This document shows positions 1-5,913 of a stretch of DNA of 5,913 bases, piece after piece. The number at the start of each line of letters is the position of its first letter. Position 1 is the stretch's first letter. The notes beneath the pieces are model-generated. The model had not been told where the DNA came from. It made no database searches and was given only the letters and a program-made list of their open reading frames with translations. Source of the stretch: Acidobacteriota bacterium (GTDB lineage Bacteria > Acidobacteriota > Terriglobia > Terriglobales > Acidobacteriaceae); assembly GCA_021781255.1 (NCBI GenBank), contig JAJXXG010000276.1, positions 1-5,913 of the forward strand, read 5' to 3'. The position numbers and the translations under genes are program-made.

Positions 1-622
1 TCCGATCTTGCGCAGCGAACAGCCTCCCCTGATCGGCAATCGCAGGCAGGGCCCGGACCTTGCGGAGGTAGGCGTGCGGCGCTCCCCGCTGTGGCTCAAG
101 GCGCATTTTTACGATCCGCGGCAAGTGAGCGGAGCCTCAATCATGCCCTCGTTCGCCTTTCTGTTTCGCGACGAGCGCGGCGCCGACCTGGTGGCATATC
201 TGGCCAGCCTGCAGGGCCCGGACGCGCAGAAACATATCACCGAAGAGGAGAACTGGGAGCCCGCGCCAGCGTCCTGGGCGCAGGCCGGCAGCGTGGATGG
301 CGCGCAGCTCTACGCGCGCTTTTGCGCCACCTGCCACGACGCGGATGGACGCACGCGCATCCAATGGAAGACGAGCTTCAAGCGGCTTCCGCCGGATTTA
401 GCGCGTGGTCCTTACTTTTATCTTCCTCCGGCAGAGATGCGGAACATGCGCCTCGTCCGGCTGGCGCAGATTACCAGGTTCGGCTTGCCCGGAACGGATA
501 TGCCCGGCCATGAGTACCTGGGCGATGTCCAGATTGCTTCCCTGAGTTTGTGGCTGATGCAGCGGATGGATCAGCCGATGAGTGCCAATCGCAACCCTAT
601 CCATACAGGAGACAGACCATGA
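1..622 (+). CDS. Membrane-associated c-type cytochrome, FixO/CcoO-like domain fused to a C-terminal cytochrome c domain (5' partial)
   Basis: Probable electron-transfer subunit of a cbb3-like terminal oxidase or related respiratory complex, acting on the periplasmic side. The frame is open from codon 2-4 (P-I-L-R-S-E), so the gene starts left of the window; the TTG at 8 is not credible as a start because it lacks a ribosome site and begins mid-domain. Residues are counted from that TTG. Residues 10-70 match the distal half of a FixO-type heme domain: GPDLAEVG, then SIMPSF, whose Met46 is the likely axial ligand; its CxxCH should lie upstream. A second cytochrome c domain spans about 95-188, with CATCH at 106-110 (codons 323-337) as the heme site and Met165 in TDMPGHEY as the likely sixth ligand. 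Canonical FixO is mono-heme, so this fusion is unusual. The stop overlaps the next start. The c-type cytochrome call is firm; the cbb3 assignment is inferred from family resemblance. Confidence 0.85.
   Translation, partial: PILRSEQPPLIGNRRQGPDLAEVGVRRSPLWLKAHFYDPRQVSGASIMPSFAFLFRDERGADLVAYLASLQGPDAQKHITEEENWEPAPASWAQAGSVDGAQLYARFCATCHDADGRTRIQWKTSFKRLPPDLARGPYFYLPPAEMRNMRLVRLAQITRFGLPGTDMPGHEYLGDVQIASLSLWLMQRMDQPMSANRNPIHTGDRP
607..612 (+). promoter_or_regulatory. Ribosome binding site fixing the yceI-like start at 619
   Basis: AGGAGA lies 6 nt before the ATG at 619, inside the last codons of the cytochrome gene. It selects this Met over the in-frame start at 550, which would add 23 residues and hide the signal peptide. 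Confidence 0.75.
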
Positions 623-1197
623 AGTCCTTTGTTCGTTCCATTGCTTTTATGCTGCCGTTCGCCCTTGTCCCCGGTGCATTTGCCCAGCGCCAGGCGTTTA
701 CCGTGACGCCGGATGCGAGCCAGGTGTCGTTCTTTCTCGGCGGGTCCGATCATGGCACGCGGGGCACCTTCCATGTGCAGAGCGGCACTGTGGACTTTGA
801 TCGCAGCGCCCCCAGGATGTCCGGCATGATTGTGGTGGCCGCGGGCAGCGGCGACACCGGCAACAAGAGCCGCGACCACAAGATGACCACCGAGGTGCTG
901 GATGCTGCCCAGTTTGCCCAGGTCACCTTTGCTCCGCAGAGTTATCAGGGAACCATCGCCACTTCCGGCGATTCCACCATCCAGGTCACCGGTGTCTTTA
1001 CACTTCACGGAACCCCGCACGACCTTACCGTGCCCATGCAGATTCACATCGAGGGGTCGAGCCTGACGGCCAAGACGCACTTCACCGTTCCCTATGTGAA
1101 GTGGGGCCTCAAAGATCCCAGCATCTTCATCCTCAAGGTAGCCAAGCAGGTGGATATCGACCTGACGCTGACCGGACAGGTTGCTCCGGCGAAGTAA
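619..1197 (+). CDS. YceI family periplasmic lipid-binding-like protein
   Basis: A 192-residue secreted protein of the YceI family (PF04264), whose known structures are lipocalin-like beta-barrels that hold a polyisoprenoid or similar amphiphile. Length is typical. Residues 1-22 form a Sec signal peptide (K2/R6, hydrophobic core, likely cleavage AFA|QRQ). The family pattern follows: FTVTPDASQVSFFLGG near the start, GTFHVQSGTVDFD at 49-61, RDHKM at 85-89 followed by FAQVTFAP (the usual RD-HL...F-x-x-ITF region), VTGVFTLHGTPHDLTVP at 123-139, and the C-terminal FTVPYVKWGLKDPS at 155-168. The start codon overlaps the cytochrome stop (ATGA, 619-622), implying translational coupling, so a role linked to that respiratory chain, such as quinone or isoprenoid handling, is plausible but inferred. 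The family call is secure; the ligand is unknown. Confidence 0.9.
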   Translation: MKSFVRSIAFMLPFALVPGAFAQRQAFTVTPDASQVSFFLGGSDHGTRGTFHVQSGTVDFDRSAPRMSGMIVVAAGSGDTGNKSRDHKMTTEVLDAAQFAQVTFAPQSYQGTIATSGDSTIQVTGVFTLHGTPHDLTVPMQIHIEGSSLTAKTHFTVPYVKWGLKDPSIFILKVAKQVDIDLTLTGQVAPAK

Positions 1198-1221
1198 GCG
1201 CAAAATTGGAGAAATGCAACA

Positions 1222-1253
1222 GGGCAGGCGTGGACTTGGTTCCGCGCCTGCCC
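1222..1253. terminator. Hairpin terminator shared by the convergent yceI-like and tolC-like genes
   Basis: GGGCAGGCG (1222-1230) pairs perfectly with CGCCTGCCC (1245-1253). Four more inner pairs (1231-1234 with 1241-1244, one of them G-T) make a 13-bp stem with a 6-nt loop. It lies 24 nt past the yceI stop and 26 nt past the tolC stop on the other strand. The downstream tracts, CGTCTTTGGTGTGTTT on + and TGTTGCATTTCTCC on -, are only moderately T-rich. Bidirectional termination is likely, but its strength is uncertain. Confidence 0.65.
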
Positions 1254-1279
1254 CGTCTTTGGTGTGTTTGTGAAGCCGC

Positions 1280-2755
1280 TTAGCGGCCCAGGTAATCGCG
1301 ATACTGGGTTTCCAGCACTCCGGCGGAGCGAGCCAGTTGCAGCTTGGCCACGTTGTACTGGTAGAGGCTCTGCACCAGGTTGCTTTCCGCCGTGGCCAGC
1401 GTGGCCTGCGCATTCACCAGCGGCAGATTGTCATCCACCCCGGCGTTTACGCGGTCGGTCTCATCGCTCAGCGCACGCTTGGCCAGATCCACGTTGGAGC
1501 GGGCCACATCCACCAGCTTTGCCGTGGCGTTCACATCCAGCAGCGCAGAGCGCACCTGCTGGTCAATGTGATTGCGCAGGTCCGCCAGTTGCGCGGTGAT
1601 GGCGGCCAGTTGCGCCGCCGAGGCATCTTCGTCGCCGCGCAGTTTTGCCTCGCGAAAGAGCGGCACGCTGAGCGTTCCCACCGCGGCAAAGTTGCCGTGG
1701 GTCCCCGCGCCGTTCACGGTGTCCACGCCCCAGTAGCCGCCAAAGCTCAGGGTGGGCAACCGCTCGCTGCGATAGGCCGAGTGCACGGCCCGATACTCCA
1801 CAAGCTGATTCTGCAGGTTCTGGTAATCCTGGCGATACTTGTAGGCCTCGGCGCGCACCTCCTCCGGCGTGCGCGAGGCCAGGTCGCTGTAGGGTACCGG
1901 GTCCGTCAGCTGAATCTTCTGGCCGGGGTCAATGCCGATCTCGCGCTTCAGCAGGATCAGGTTCTTCTCCAGTTCGTTCTGCGCGGCAATCAGTTGCTGC
2001 TGCTGCGCCTGCAACTGCACATGGGCGCGCAGCTCATCCAGGTTCGATACCACGCCGGCCTCGTGCGAGGCCTTTGCCTGATCAAACAGCACCTGGTCCG
2101 CTGCCACCTGCGCCGTGGCGTTGTCCACCTCGCTGGAGGCGGCAATGGCCAGCAGATAAGCGTCGGCCACCTGCTGCACGACCTCGCCGCGTGCGGACAT
2201 TTTGGCGAAATATACGGACTTCTCCGCCGCGCTAGCCGCGCGCCAGCCGGCGATCACCGGCCCGGAGAAGAGTGTCTGATGAAAGTTGATCTGCCCCTGC
2301 GTCAGGTCGTCGCGCGTAATGGGCGAGAAGCCGCTGGGCAGCACACCCCCCGGATACTGGCTGGCGAACTTGCTCAGCACGCCGGGGCCGAATCCCACGG
2401 CTGCAAGGTTGTGCTGGAAGACCCCCGTGCCGCCGCTGAGCGAGATGTCCGGCAGGAACTCCTGCAGCGCCTGGTTCTTTTCGCCCTGAATGGACTTTTC
2501 CGCGTACTCTGCCTGCTTGAGGCCCAGGTTGTTCTCCAGGCCGCGGCGCACAGCGTCGTCCAGCGAAAGGCGAATCGTCTGGTCGGTCACGCCGAGCCGG
2601 GTCACGCTGCCCCAGAATGGATTCGCGGCAGAGGAGGGGTTGCCTGCCTGCGCATGCGCTGCCACACCCGAACTGGCAAGGGCCAGAATCGCAAACAGCA
2701 CCGGTGCCTGCGCGCGCCGGAAGACACAATATCCCTCTCGCTTCACTGCCATCAT
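1280..2755 (-). CDS. TolC family outer membrane efflux protein
   Basis: A 491-residue outer-membrane channel of the OEP/TolC family (PF02321), which as a trimer forms the exit duct for tripartite pumps or type I secretion. A hydrophobic signal segment covers about residues 15-35, with likely cleavage AHA|QAG; there is no lipobox, so this is not an OprM-type lipoprotein. Two OEP repeats follow. The first runs about 63-270, opening with LSLDDAVRRGLENN (63-76) and including coiled-coil-like helices rich in Ala and Gln (QLQAQQQQLIAAQNELEKN). The second runs about 298-485, with strand-turn LSVPLFREAKLRG at 382-394 and the helix GVDDNLPLVNAQATLATAE near the end. No membrane-fusion or pump gene is adjacent, so its partner is elsewhere. 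The gene runs the same way as the Bax inhibitor-like gene, 162 bp upstream of it, so co-transcription is possible. Family is certain; substrate is unknown. Confidence 0.95.
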   Translation of the reverse strand: MMAVKREGYCVFRRAQAPVLFAILALASSGVAAHAQAGNPSSAANPFWGSVTRLGVTDQTIRLSLDDAVRRGLENNLGLKQAEYAEKSIQGEKNQALQEFLPDISLSGGTGVFQHNLAAVGFGPGVLSKFASQYPGGVLPSGFSPITRDDLTQGQINFHQTLFSGPVIAGWRAASAAEKSVYFAKMSARGEVVQQVADAYLLAIAASSEVDNATAQVAADQVLFDQAKASHEAGVVSNLDELRAHVQLQAQQQQLIAAQNELEKNLILLKREIGIDPGQKIQLTDPVPYSDLASRTPEEVRAEAYKYRQDYQNLQNQLVEYRAVHSAYRSERLPTLSFGGYWGVDTVNGAGTHGNFAAVGTLSVPLFREAKLRGDEDASAAQLAAITAQLADLRNHIDQQVRSALLDVNATAKLVDVARSNVDLAKRALSDETDRVNAGVDDNLPLVNAQATLATAESNLVQSLYQYNVAKLQLARSAGVLETQYRDYLGR

Positions 2756-2761
2756 TCTCTC
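2753..2761 (-). promoter_or_regulatory. Tandem ATG start and weak ribosome site of the tolC-like gene
   Basis: On the minus strand the sequence reads GAGAGAATGATG. The purine run GAGAGA (2756-2761) directly touches the first ATG (2753-2755) but is 3 nt from the second (2750-2752), which therefore may be the true start. The difference is one residue. No convincing -35/-10 pair is visible just upstream. Confidence 0.4.
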
Positions 2762-2917
2762 AGATGATGCAATCGGGCTAAAGATTCCGGGGAGAAGGCG
2801 AAATTCAGGCAGGAAGTGCGCTCAGGCTGAGGAAAAGCTCGTGCTGGGCAGGATTTGCATCCCCGGCGGGCGGGGCTCGAACAAGTTCCGGAGCGCCGCC
2901 ACACGTGCCGGTGAGGA

Positions 2918-3688
2918 TCAGTCCCGGCTGCGCATCTTTGAGAGCAGGCGCAGCATCTCGAGGTACAGCCAGACGAGCGTGACCATGATGCCGAAGGCGC
3001 CGTACCACTCCATGTACTTGGGTGCGCCGTAGTTCACGCCCTGCTCCACAAAGTCGAAGTCGAGCACCAGGTTCAGGGCGGCGATGCCCACCACAATCAG
3101 GCTGAAGCCGATGCCGATGGGCCCCGCGCCGTTGACTGAGGTGAAGTGGAAGCCGAAGAAGCCGAGGATCATCTGGAGCACGTAGAAGAGCATGATGCCG
3201 CCCGTGGCCGCCACCACGCCCAGCCGGAACTTCTGCGTCACGCGGATAAGCCGCGAGCTGTAAGCCAGCAACAGCGCCAGCAGCGTGCCGAAGGTAAGCC
3301 CGACGGCCTGGATGGCAATGCCCGGATAGCGCAGGTCAAAGACGGCCGACATGCCGCCGAGCACCAGTCCCTCCAGCAGGGCATACATCGGAGCAGTCAC
3401 TGGTGACCACTCCTTCTTGAAGACGGTGACCATGGCGACGATAAAGCCGCCAATGCCGCCCACCAGCAGCAGCGGGGCAACGGCCGCCATATCGCCGGAC
3501 TTGACGAACAGGTTCCACACCCAGGCCGCGGTAACAAAGGCGCAGAGCAGCAGGATTCCCGTCTTGTTGACCGTCCCGCTCAGGGTCATGCGCGCGGTCG
3601 CGTCAATGGCTCCGCCAAAGCGGCTGCCCGCAAAGTCGCGGAAGGTATTTTCCCCAAGAGCGGGATTGGACGTCTTCATCAAAGGCAT
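2918..3688 (-). CDS. Bax inhibitor-1/YccA-like integral membrane protein
   Basis: A 256-residue polytopic inner-membrane protein of the Bax inhibitor-1 superfamily, closest to the bacterial PF12811 (BaxI_1) branch. The soluble N-terminus (about 40 residues, including SNPALGENTFRDF and MTLSGTVNKT) is followed by roughly seven hydrophobic helices near residues 43-62, 68-90, 98-118, 123-143, 155-178, 190-210 and 228-249. Conserved-looking blocks are EWSPVTAPMYALLEGLVLGG, YPGIAIQAVGLTFG, KFRLGVVAATGG, PIGIGFSLIVVGIAALNL, then DFDFVEQG (Asp210, Asp212) and APKYMEWYGAFG. Relatives such as BsYetJ act as pH-sensitive calcium leak channels with a di-aspartyl sensor; whether the acidic residues here do so is not known. 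The start at 3688 is supported by a Shine-Dalgarno sequence; a second Met lies three codons in. It is transcribed divergently from the unknown gene at 3979. Family is secure, function inferred. Confidence 0.93.
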   Translation of the reverse strand: MPLMKTSNPALGENTFRDFAGSRFGGAIDATARMTLSGTVNKTGILLLCAFVTAAWVWNLFVKSGDMAAVAPLLLVGGIGGFIVAMVTVFKKEWSPVTAPMYALLEGLVLGGMSAVFDLRYPGIAIQAVGLTFGTLLALLLAYSSRLIRVTQKFRLGVVAATGGIMLFYVLQMILGFFGFHFTSVNGAGPIGIGFSLIVVGIAALNLVLDFDFVEQGVNYGAPKYMEWYGAFGIMVTLVWLYLEMLRLLSKMRSRD

Positions 3689-3692
3689 AAAA

Positions 3693-3700
3693 CTCTCTCC
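3693..3700 (-). promoter_or_regulatory. Ribosome binding site of the Bax inhibitor-like gene
   Basis: GGAGAGAG on the minus strand ends 4 nt before the ATG at 3686-3688, with the GGAG core 8 nt away. This supports the start that gives the full 256 residues over the inner Met at codon 4. Confidence 0.7.
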
Positions 3701-3964
3701 GTTTCGCAGAACCGGCTCACGCGTTTCGCCACCGTAAGCGGGGAAGCTGGCACCACTGCCTTCATTCTAGTGCCTGCGGCGTTGGCTTCCGAGCGCAGGG
3801 AGTGGCAGGGTACTTTGGTTTGGACGCCGCAAGTGCCTGCGAGTGAGCAGTTTAGGCCCGCTGCAGATGCCTGGATTCAATGCCAGGGCTACCCGGAGCG
3901 AAATTTCATTGCAGACGAGGGGAACCTGGTACAGACTGGCAAGAGCGAACTTCAATCCATCCCC

Positions 3965-3969
3965 GGAGA
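3965..3969 (+). promoter_or_regulatory. Ribosome binding site choosing the 3979 start of the unknown gene
   Basis: GGAGA sits 9 nt before ATG 3979-3981 and 12 nt before the adjacent ATG 3982-3984. The longer in-frame option from 3880 has no comparable signal, and its 33 extra residues show less codon bias than the body of the gene. Confidence 0.6.
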
Positions 3970-3978
3970 TCTTCCCCA

Positions 3979-4467
3979 ATGATGACAGCCGATATCAGCG
4001 GTACGCGGTATCTTGCCGCGACCACTGAAGAGATCACTAGCGCAGGATTTGATCACAAACTGAATGATCCGGCGAGCTGGTATCTGACCCCGGGCTCTTC
4101 TGAAGTGCTCGGCGAAGGGCAGGCCAAGCGGACGAACAAGCAGGAAAGCTCCTTCAACTACTTCAACCACATCCACCTGATCACCTTCAAGCTCAAGAAC
4201 CCCAAGTACGGCGGCCGCTACGCGCTGGATGCCATCAAGATTAAATGCGGCGTGGAAAAGGGCTGGTTTCTGAAGCGCAAATTTGACGGACGGTTCCGCC
4301 TGACCGCAAACCCGGACAAGCACACGCCGTCCTTGCCCACCAGCGACCCCGGCTTCAAGTTCGGCCGCGTGGAAGCGATCTTTGCCTTTCTTCCCAGCGA
4401 ATGGCTGACGGCGGAAAAGCCCATTACCAACTCGGGTTTTGCCGCCATTGATAACAGAGGCGTGTAA
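3979..4467 (+). CDS. Hypothetical protein, 162 residues, no recognised family
   Basis: I do not recognise this protein. Coding status is well supported: from about codon 45 onward third positions are overwhelmingly G or C (runs of AAC, AAG, TTC, CAC, ATC, CTG), unlike the reverse strand or the upstream DNA. It has no signal peptide and no membrane helix, so it is probably cytoplasmic. The N-terminal 55 residues look polar and loop-rich. The middle is dense in aromatic and basic residues (FNYFNHIHLITFKLKNPKYG at 59-78, then GWFLKRKFDGRFRL at 95-108), giving a basic protein. Hydrophobic VEAIFAFLPSEW (131-142) precedes a short tail ending AAIDNRGV. There is one cysteine (Cys90). Histidines at 64 and 66 form HIH, but no complete metal-binding or nuclease motif is evident. 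It stands alone as a transcription unit between a divergent membrane-protein gene and a convergent EF-G gene, so context gives no function. The start could be either of two adjacent ATGs. Confidence 0.75.
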   Translation: MMTADISGTRYLAATTEEITSAGFDHKLNDPASWYLTPGSSEVLGEGQAKRTNKQESSFNYFNHIHLITFKLKNPKYGGRYALDAIKIKCGVEKGWFLKRKFDGRFRLTANPDKHTPSLPTSDPGFKFGRVEAIFAFLPSEWLTAEKPITNSGFAAIDNRGV

Positions 4468-4480
4468 AGAGACATCGGAT

Positions 4481-4513
4481 CTCCCGGCACCTCCGCCTTG
4501 GATGCGCCGGGAG
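4481..4513. terminator. Hairpin between convergent unknown gene and EF-G-like gene
   Basis: CTCCCGGC (4481-4488) pairs perfectly with GCCGGGAG (4506-4513), an 8-bp GC-rich stem with a 17-nt loop. It lies 13 nt past the + strand stop and 13 nt past the - strand stop. There is no T-run on either side, so it may act as a weak bidirectional terminator or a 3'-end stabilising stem. Confidence 0.45.
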
Positions 4514-4526
4514 CCGTACCCGTCGA

Positions 4527-5913
4527 TTACTCCTCTTCCTCTTCCACCGGGCGCTTGGCGTTGGCCAGAATCTTCTCGGCAACCGCCTGCGGCACGACGT
4601 CGTAGTGGTCCATCTCCATGTGGTAGCTGCCTTTACCCTGCGTCATGGAGGTGAGCTGGGTGCCGTAGGTGAGCATCTCGGCCATGGGCACCTCCGCGTT
4701 AATGACCGTGGTGCGGCCCTTGGACTCCATGCCCTGCACGCGGCCGCGGCGGCCGTTCAGGTCGCCCATCAGGGTCCCGGCAAACTCGTCAGGAGCCTCG
4801 ATTTCGACCTTCATGACCGGCTCTAGCAGGCAGGGCTTGGCCAGTTCCATGCACTTGCGGAAAGCAAGGCGGCCCGCCATCTTGAACGACATTTCGTTTG
4901 AGTCCACGTCGTGATAGCTGCCGTCGTAGACGGTCACCTTGAAGTCAACGACCGGATAGCCGGCCAGGTAGCCGCGCGCAGCAGACTCGACGATGCCCTT
5001 TTCCACGGCAGGAATGAACTGCCGCGGAATGGCTCCGCCGAAGATCTCATTGGCAAACTCAAAGCCGCCGCCGCGGGCCAGCGGCTCCATGCGAATCTTG
5101 CAGTCGCCAAACTGCCCATGGCCGCCGGTCTGCTTCTTGTGGCGGCCCTGCGCGTCGGCCTTGCCGCGGATGGTCTCGCGATAGGGCACCTTGGGCGCCT
5201 TCAGCGTCACCTCGGCGTGGTAGCGCTTCTTCAGGCGGCTCACGATGGTCTCAATGTGCTGCTGGCCGGCACCGGCGATGAGGAACTCGTTCGTCATCGG
5301 GTCGCGATAGAAGCGGATGAGCAGGTCCTCCTCCATCAGCTTGTGGATTGCGGGGGCCAGCTTGTCCTCGTCGGCGCGGCTCTTCGGCTCAATGGCGTAG
5401 GTCATGGCGGGTTCGGGCATGGTAGCCGCGTCCACCAGGATCTCCGCGCCCTTCTGTCCCAGCGTGTCGCCGGTCAGGGTTTCACGCAGTTTGGCCACGG
5501 CGCCCAGGTCGCCGGCGTGCAGCTCCGGTACCTCCACCGCCTTGCGGCCCTGCATCACGCTCAGGTGTGCAAACCGCTCCTGGCTGCGGCGGGCATAGTT
5601 CTCCAGCGTGGCGTCGTTCTTGATCACGCCGCTGATGACCTTGAAGAAGCTGATGCGCCCCGCAAACGGGTCGCTCATGGTCTTGAATACGGCAACCGCG
5701 ACAGGCTCCGCGTCGTCCACCTTGCGGAAGCTGATGCCGCTGTCAGAAGCCTCGGCCGAGCTGCCGTTGGCCACCGCGGCCTGCAAGGCGGGCGTCTTTA
5801 CGGCGATGGGCGCGCGCTCAATCGGCGCCGGAGCGTAGACCTTCAGAAAGTCCAGCAGGTGGTCGGTCGCCATGTTCGCCAGTCCGCTCACAAACAGCAC
5901 CGGGAAGATGCGG
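4527..5913 (-). CDS. fusA: Elongation factor G-like translational GTPase (5' partial, G domain missing)
   Basis: C-terminal 461 residues of an EF-G family protein, which uses GTP to drive translocation, or in some paralogues ribosome recycling. The GTG at 5898-5900 is internal: the frame runs on to the edge as R-I-F-P-V-L, the end of the G domain, so about 230 residues are missing. Counting from codon 5910-5912: the G5-like region reads VSGL (8-11), then a long Ala/Pro linker; domain II is about 62-150 (DPFAGRISFFKV, ending TLTGDTLG); domain III about 156-230 (MTYAIEPKS, GAGQQHIE); domain IV about 240-345 (HKKQTGGHGQFGD from 248, GGAIPRQFIPAVEKGI, tip loop SYHDVDSNEMSFK with His324); domain V about 350-445 (EPVMKVEIEAP, GRRGRVQGMESKG). 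The tail ends in five glutamates. HGQFGD and GYPVVDFKVT resemble the EF-G2-like group (PRK12740) more than canonical EF-G, so it may be a second copy. Confidence 0.93.
   Translation of the reverse strand, partial: RIFPVLFVSGLANMATDHLLDFLKVYAPAPIERAPIAVKTPALQAAVANGSSAEASDSGISFRKVDDAEPVAVAVFKTMSDPFAGRISFFKVISGVIKNDATLENYARRSQERFAHLSVMQGRKAVEVPELHAGDLGAVAKLRETLTGDTLGQKGAEILVDAATMPEPAMTYAIEPKSRADEDKLAPAIHKLMEEDLLIRFYRDPMTNEFLIAGAGQQHIETIVSRLKKRYHAEVTLKAPKVPYRETIRGKADAQGRHKKQTGGHGQFGDCKIRMEPLARGGGFEFANEIFGGAIPRQFIPAVEKGIVESAARGYLAGYPVVDFKVTVYDGSYHDVDSNEMSFKMAGRLAFRKCMELAKPCLLEPVMKVEIEAPDEFAGTLMGDLNGRRGRVQGMESKGRTTVINAEVPMAEMLTYGTQLTSMTQGKGSYHMEMDHYDVVPQAVAEKILANAKRPVEEEEE

Larger units (their letters stand above)
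3689..3978. other. Divergent intergenic region, no convincing gene
   Basis: About 290 bp separate two divergently transcribed genes, so promoters for both must lie here or the right-hand gene has a longer leader. Visible items are a TAGAAT -10-like hexamer on the minus strand (3764-3769) without a good -35, the heptamer GTTTCGC repeated at 3701-3707 and 3723-3729, the decamer AGTGCCTGCG at 3769-3778 and 3832-3841, and a short inverted repeat CCTGG/CCAGG at 3870-3887. A small open frame at 3770-3982 has unbiased third positions and no ribosome site, so it is not called as a gene. Confidence 0.6.

Noticed and set aside
8..10. TTG as the start of the cytochrome gene
   Set aside because: It lies within the FixO-like domain, has no ribosome site, and the frame stays open to the window edge.
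571..1413. A 280-residue minus-strand open frame covering the YceI gene and the convergent gap
   Set aside because: It runs through the terminator and antisense to a gene with a signal peptide and YceI motifs; no family resemblance.
1337..2767. A 476-residue open frame on the + strand opposite the tolC-like gene
   Set aside because: It is the antisense shadow of a high-GC gene. The minus-strand protein has a signal peptide and clear TolC repeats, while the + strand product shows only His/Gln/Leu/Val-rich reverse-complement composition.
2841..2905. tRNA-like fragment around GGATTTGCATCC and GGGCTCGAAC
   Set aside because: The supposed T-loops are not flanked by complementary 5-bp stems, and no matching acceptor or anticodon arm lies at the right distance on either strand.
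3880..3978. Longer N-terminus for the unknown protein, starting at ATG 3880
   Set aside because: No ribosome site before 3880, and the extra segment lacks the codon bias seen after 3979.
3770..3982. Small GTG-start open frame (70 residues) whose stop overlaps the ATG of the unknown gene
   Set aside because: No ribosome site before the GTG, weak third-position bias, no recognisable sequence, and an equally long open frame exists on the opposite strand, so it is probably chance.
5898..5900. GTG as the start of the EF-G-like gene
   Set aside because: Codons upstream continue the end of the G domain (R-I-F-P), so the gene is cut by the window edge.

Overview
The window is a GC-rich bacterial chromosomal segment with six protein-coding genes, two of them cut by the window edges, and no RNA gene, mobile element or CRISPR array that I can see. 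Gene content and protein style suggest a soil Acidobacteriota (Terriglobia-like): a FixO-type cytochrome fused to a second cytochrome c domain, a YceI protein with a VPYVKWGLKDPS segment, a stand-alone TolC-like porin, a PF12811-type Bax inhibitor-1 protein, and an EF-G-like factor with a GAGQQH motif. That lineage is an inference from remembered family resemblance, not from a search.

Layout. From 1 to 1197 two genes read on the + strand: the 3' part of a membrane-associated c-type cytochrome, then a secreted YceI protein. They overlap by ATGA at 619-622, so they are almost certainly one operon and translationally coupled; the rest of the respiratory operon should lie to the left of the window. 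The operon ends at a strong 13-bp hairpin (1222-1253), which it shares with a convergent TolC-family gene (1280-2755, - strand). Upstream of that, also on the - strand, is a seven-helix Bax inhibitor-1/YccA-like protein (2918-3688), 162 bp away. A divergent intergenic region of about 290 bp (3689-3978) separates it from a + strand gene for a 162-residue protein that I do not recognise (3979-4467). That gene converges on the last one, an elongation factor G-like protein (4527 to beyond the right edge, - strand); a second hairpin (4481-4513) sits between them.

How the genes work together. The cytochrome and YceI protein plausibly belong to one respiratory or periplasmic redox unit. The other genes look like unrelated housekeeping or envelope genes with no shared pathway. 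I found no convincing undescribed system. The items most worth a second look are the cytochrome fusion with its coupled YceI gene, the unknown 162-residue protein, and the non-canonical motifs of the EF-G paralogue.
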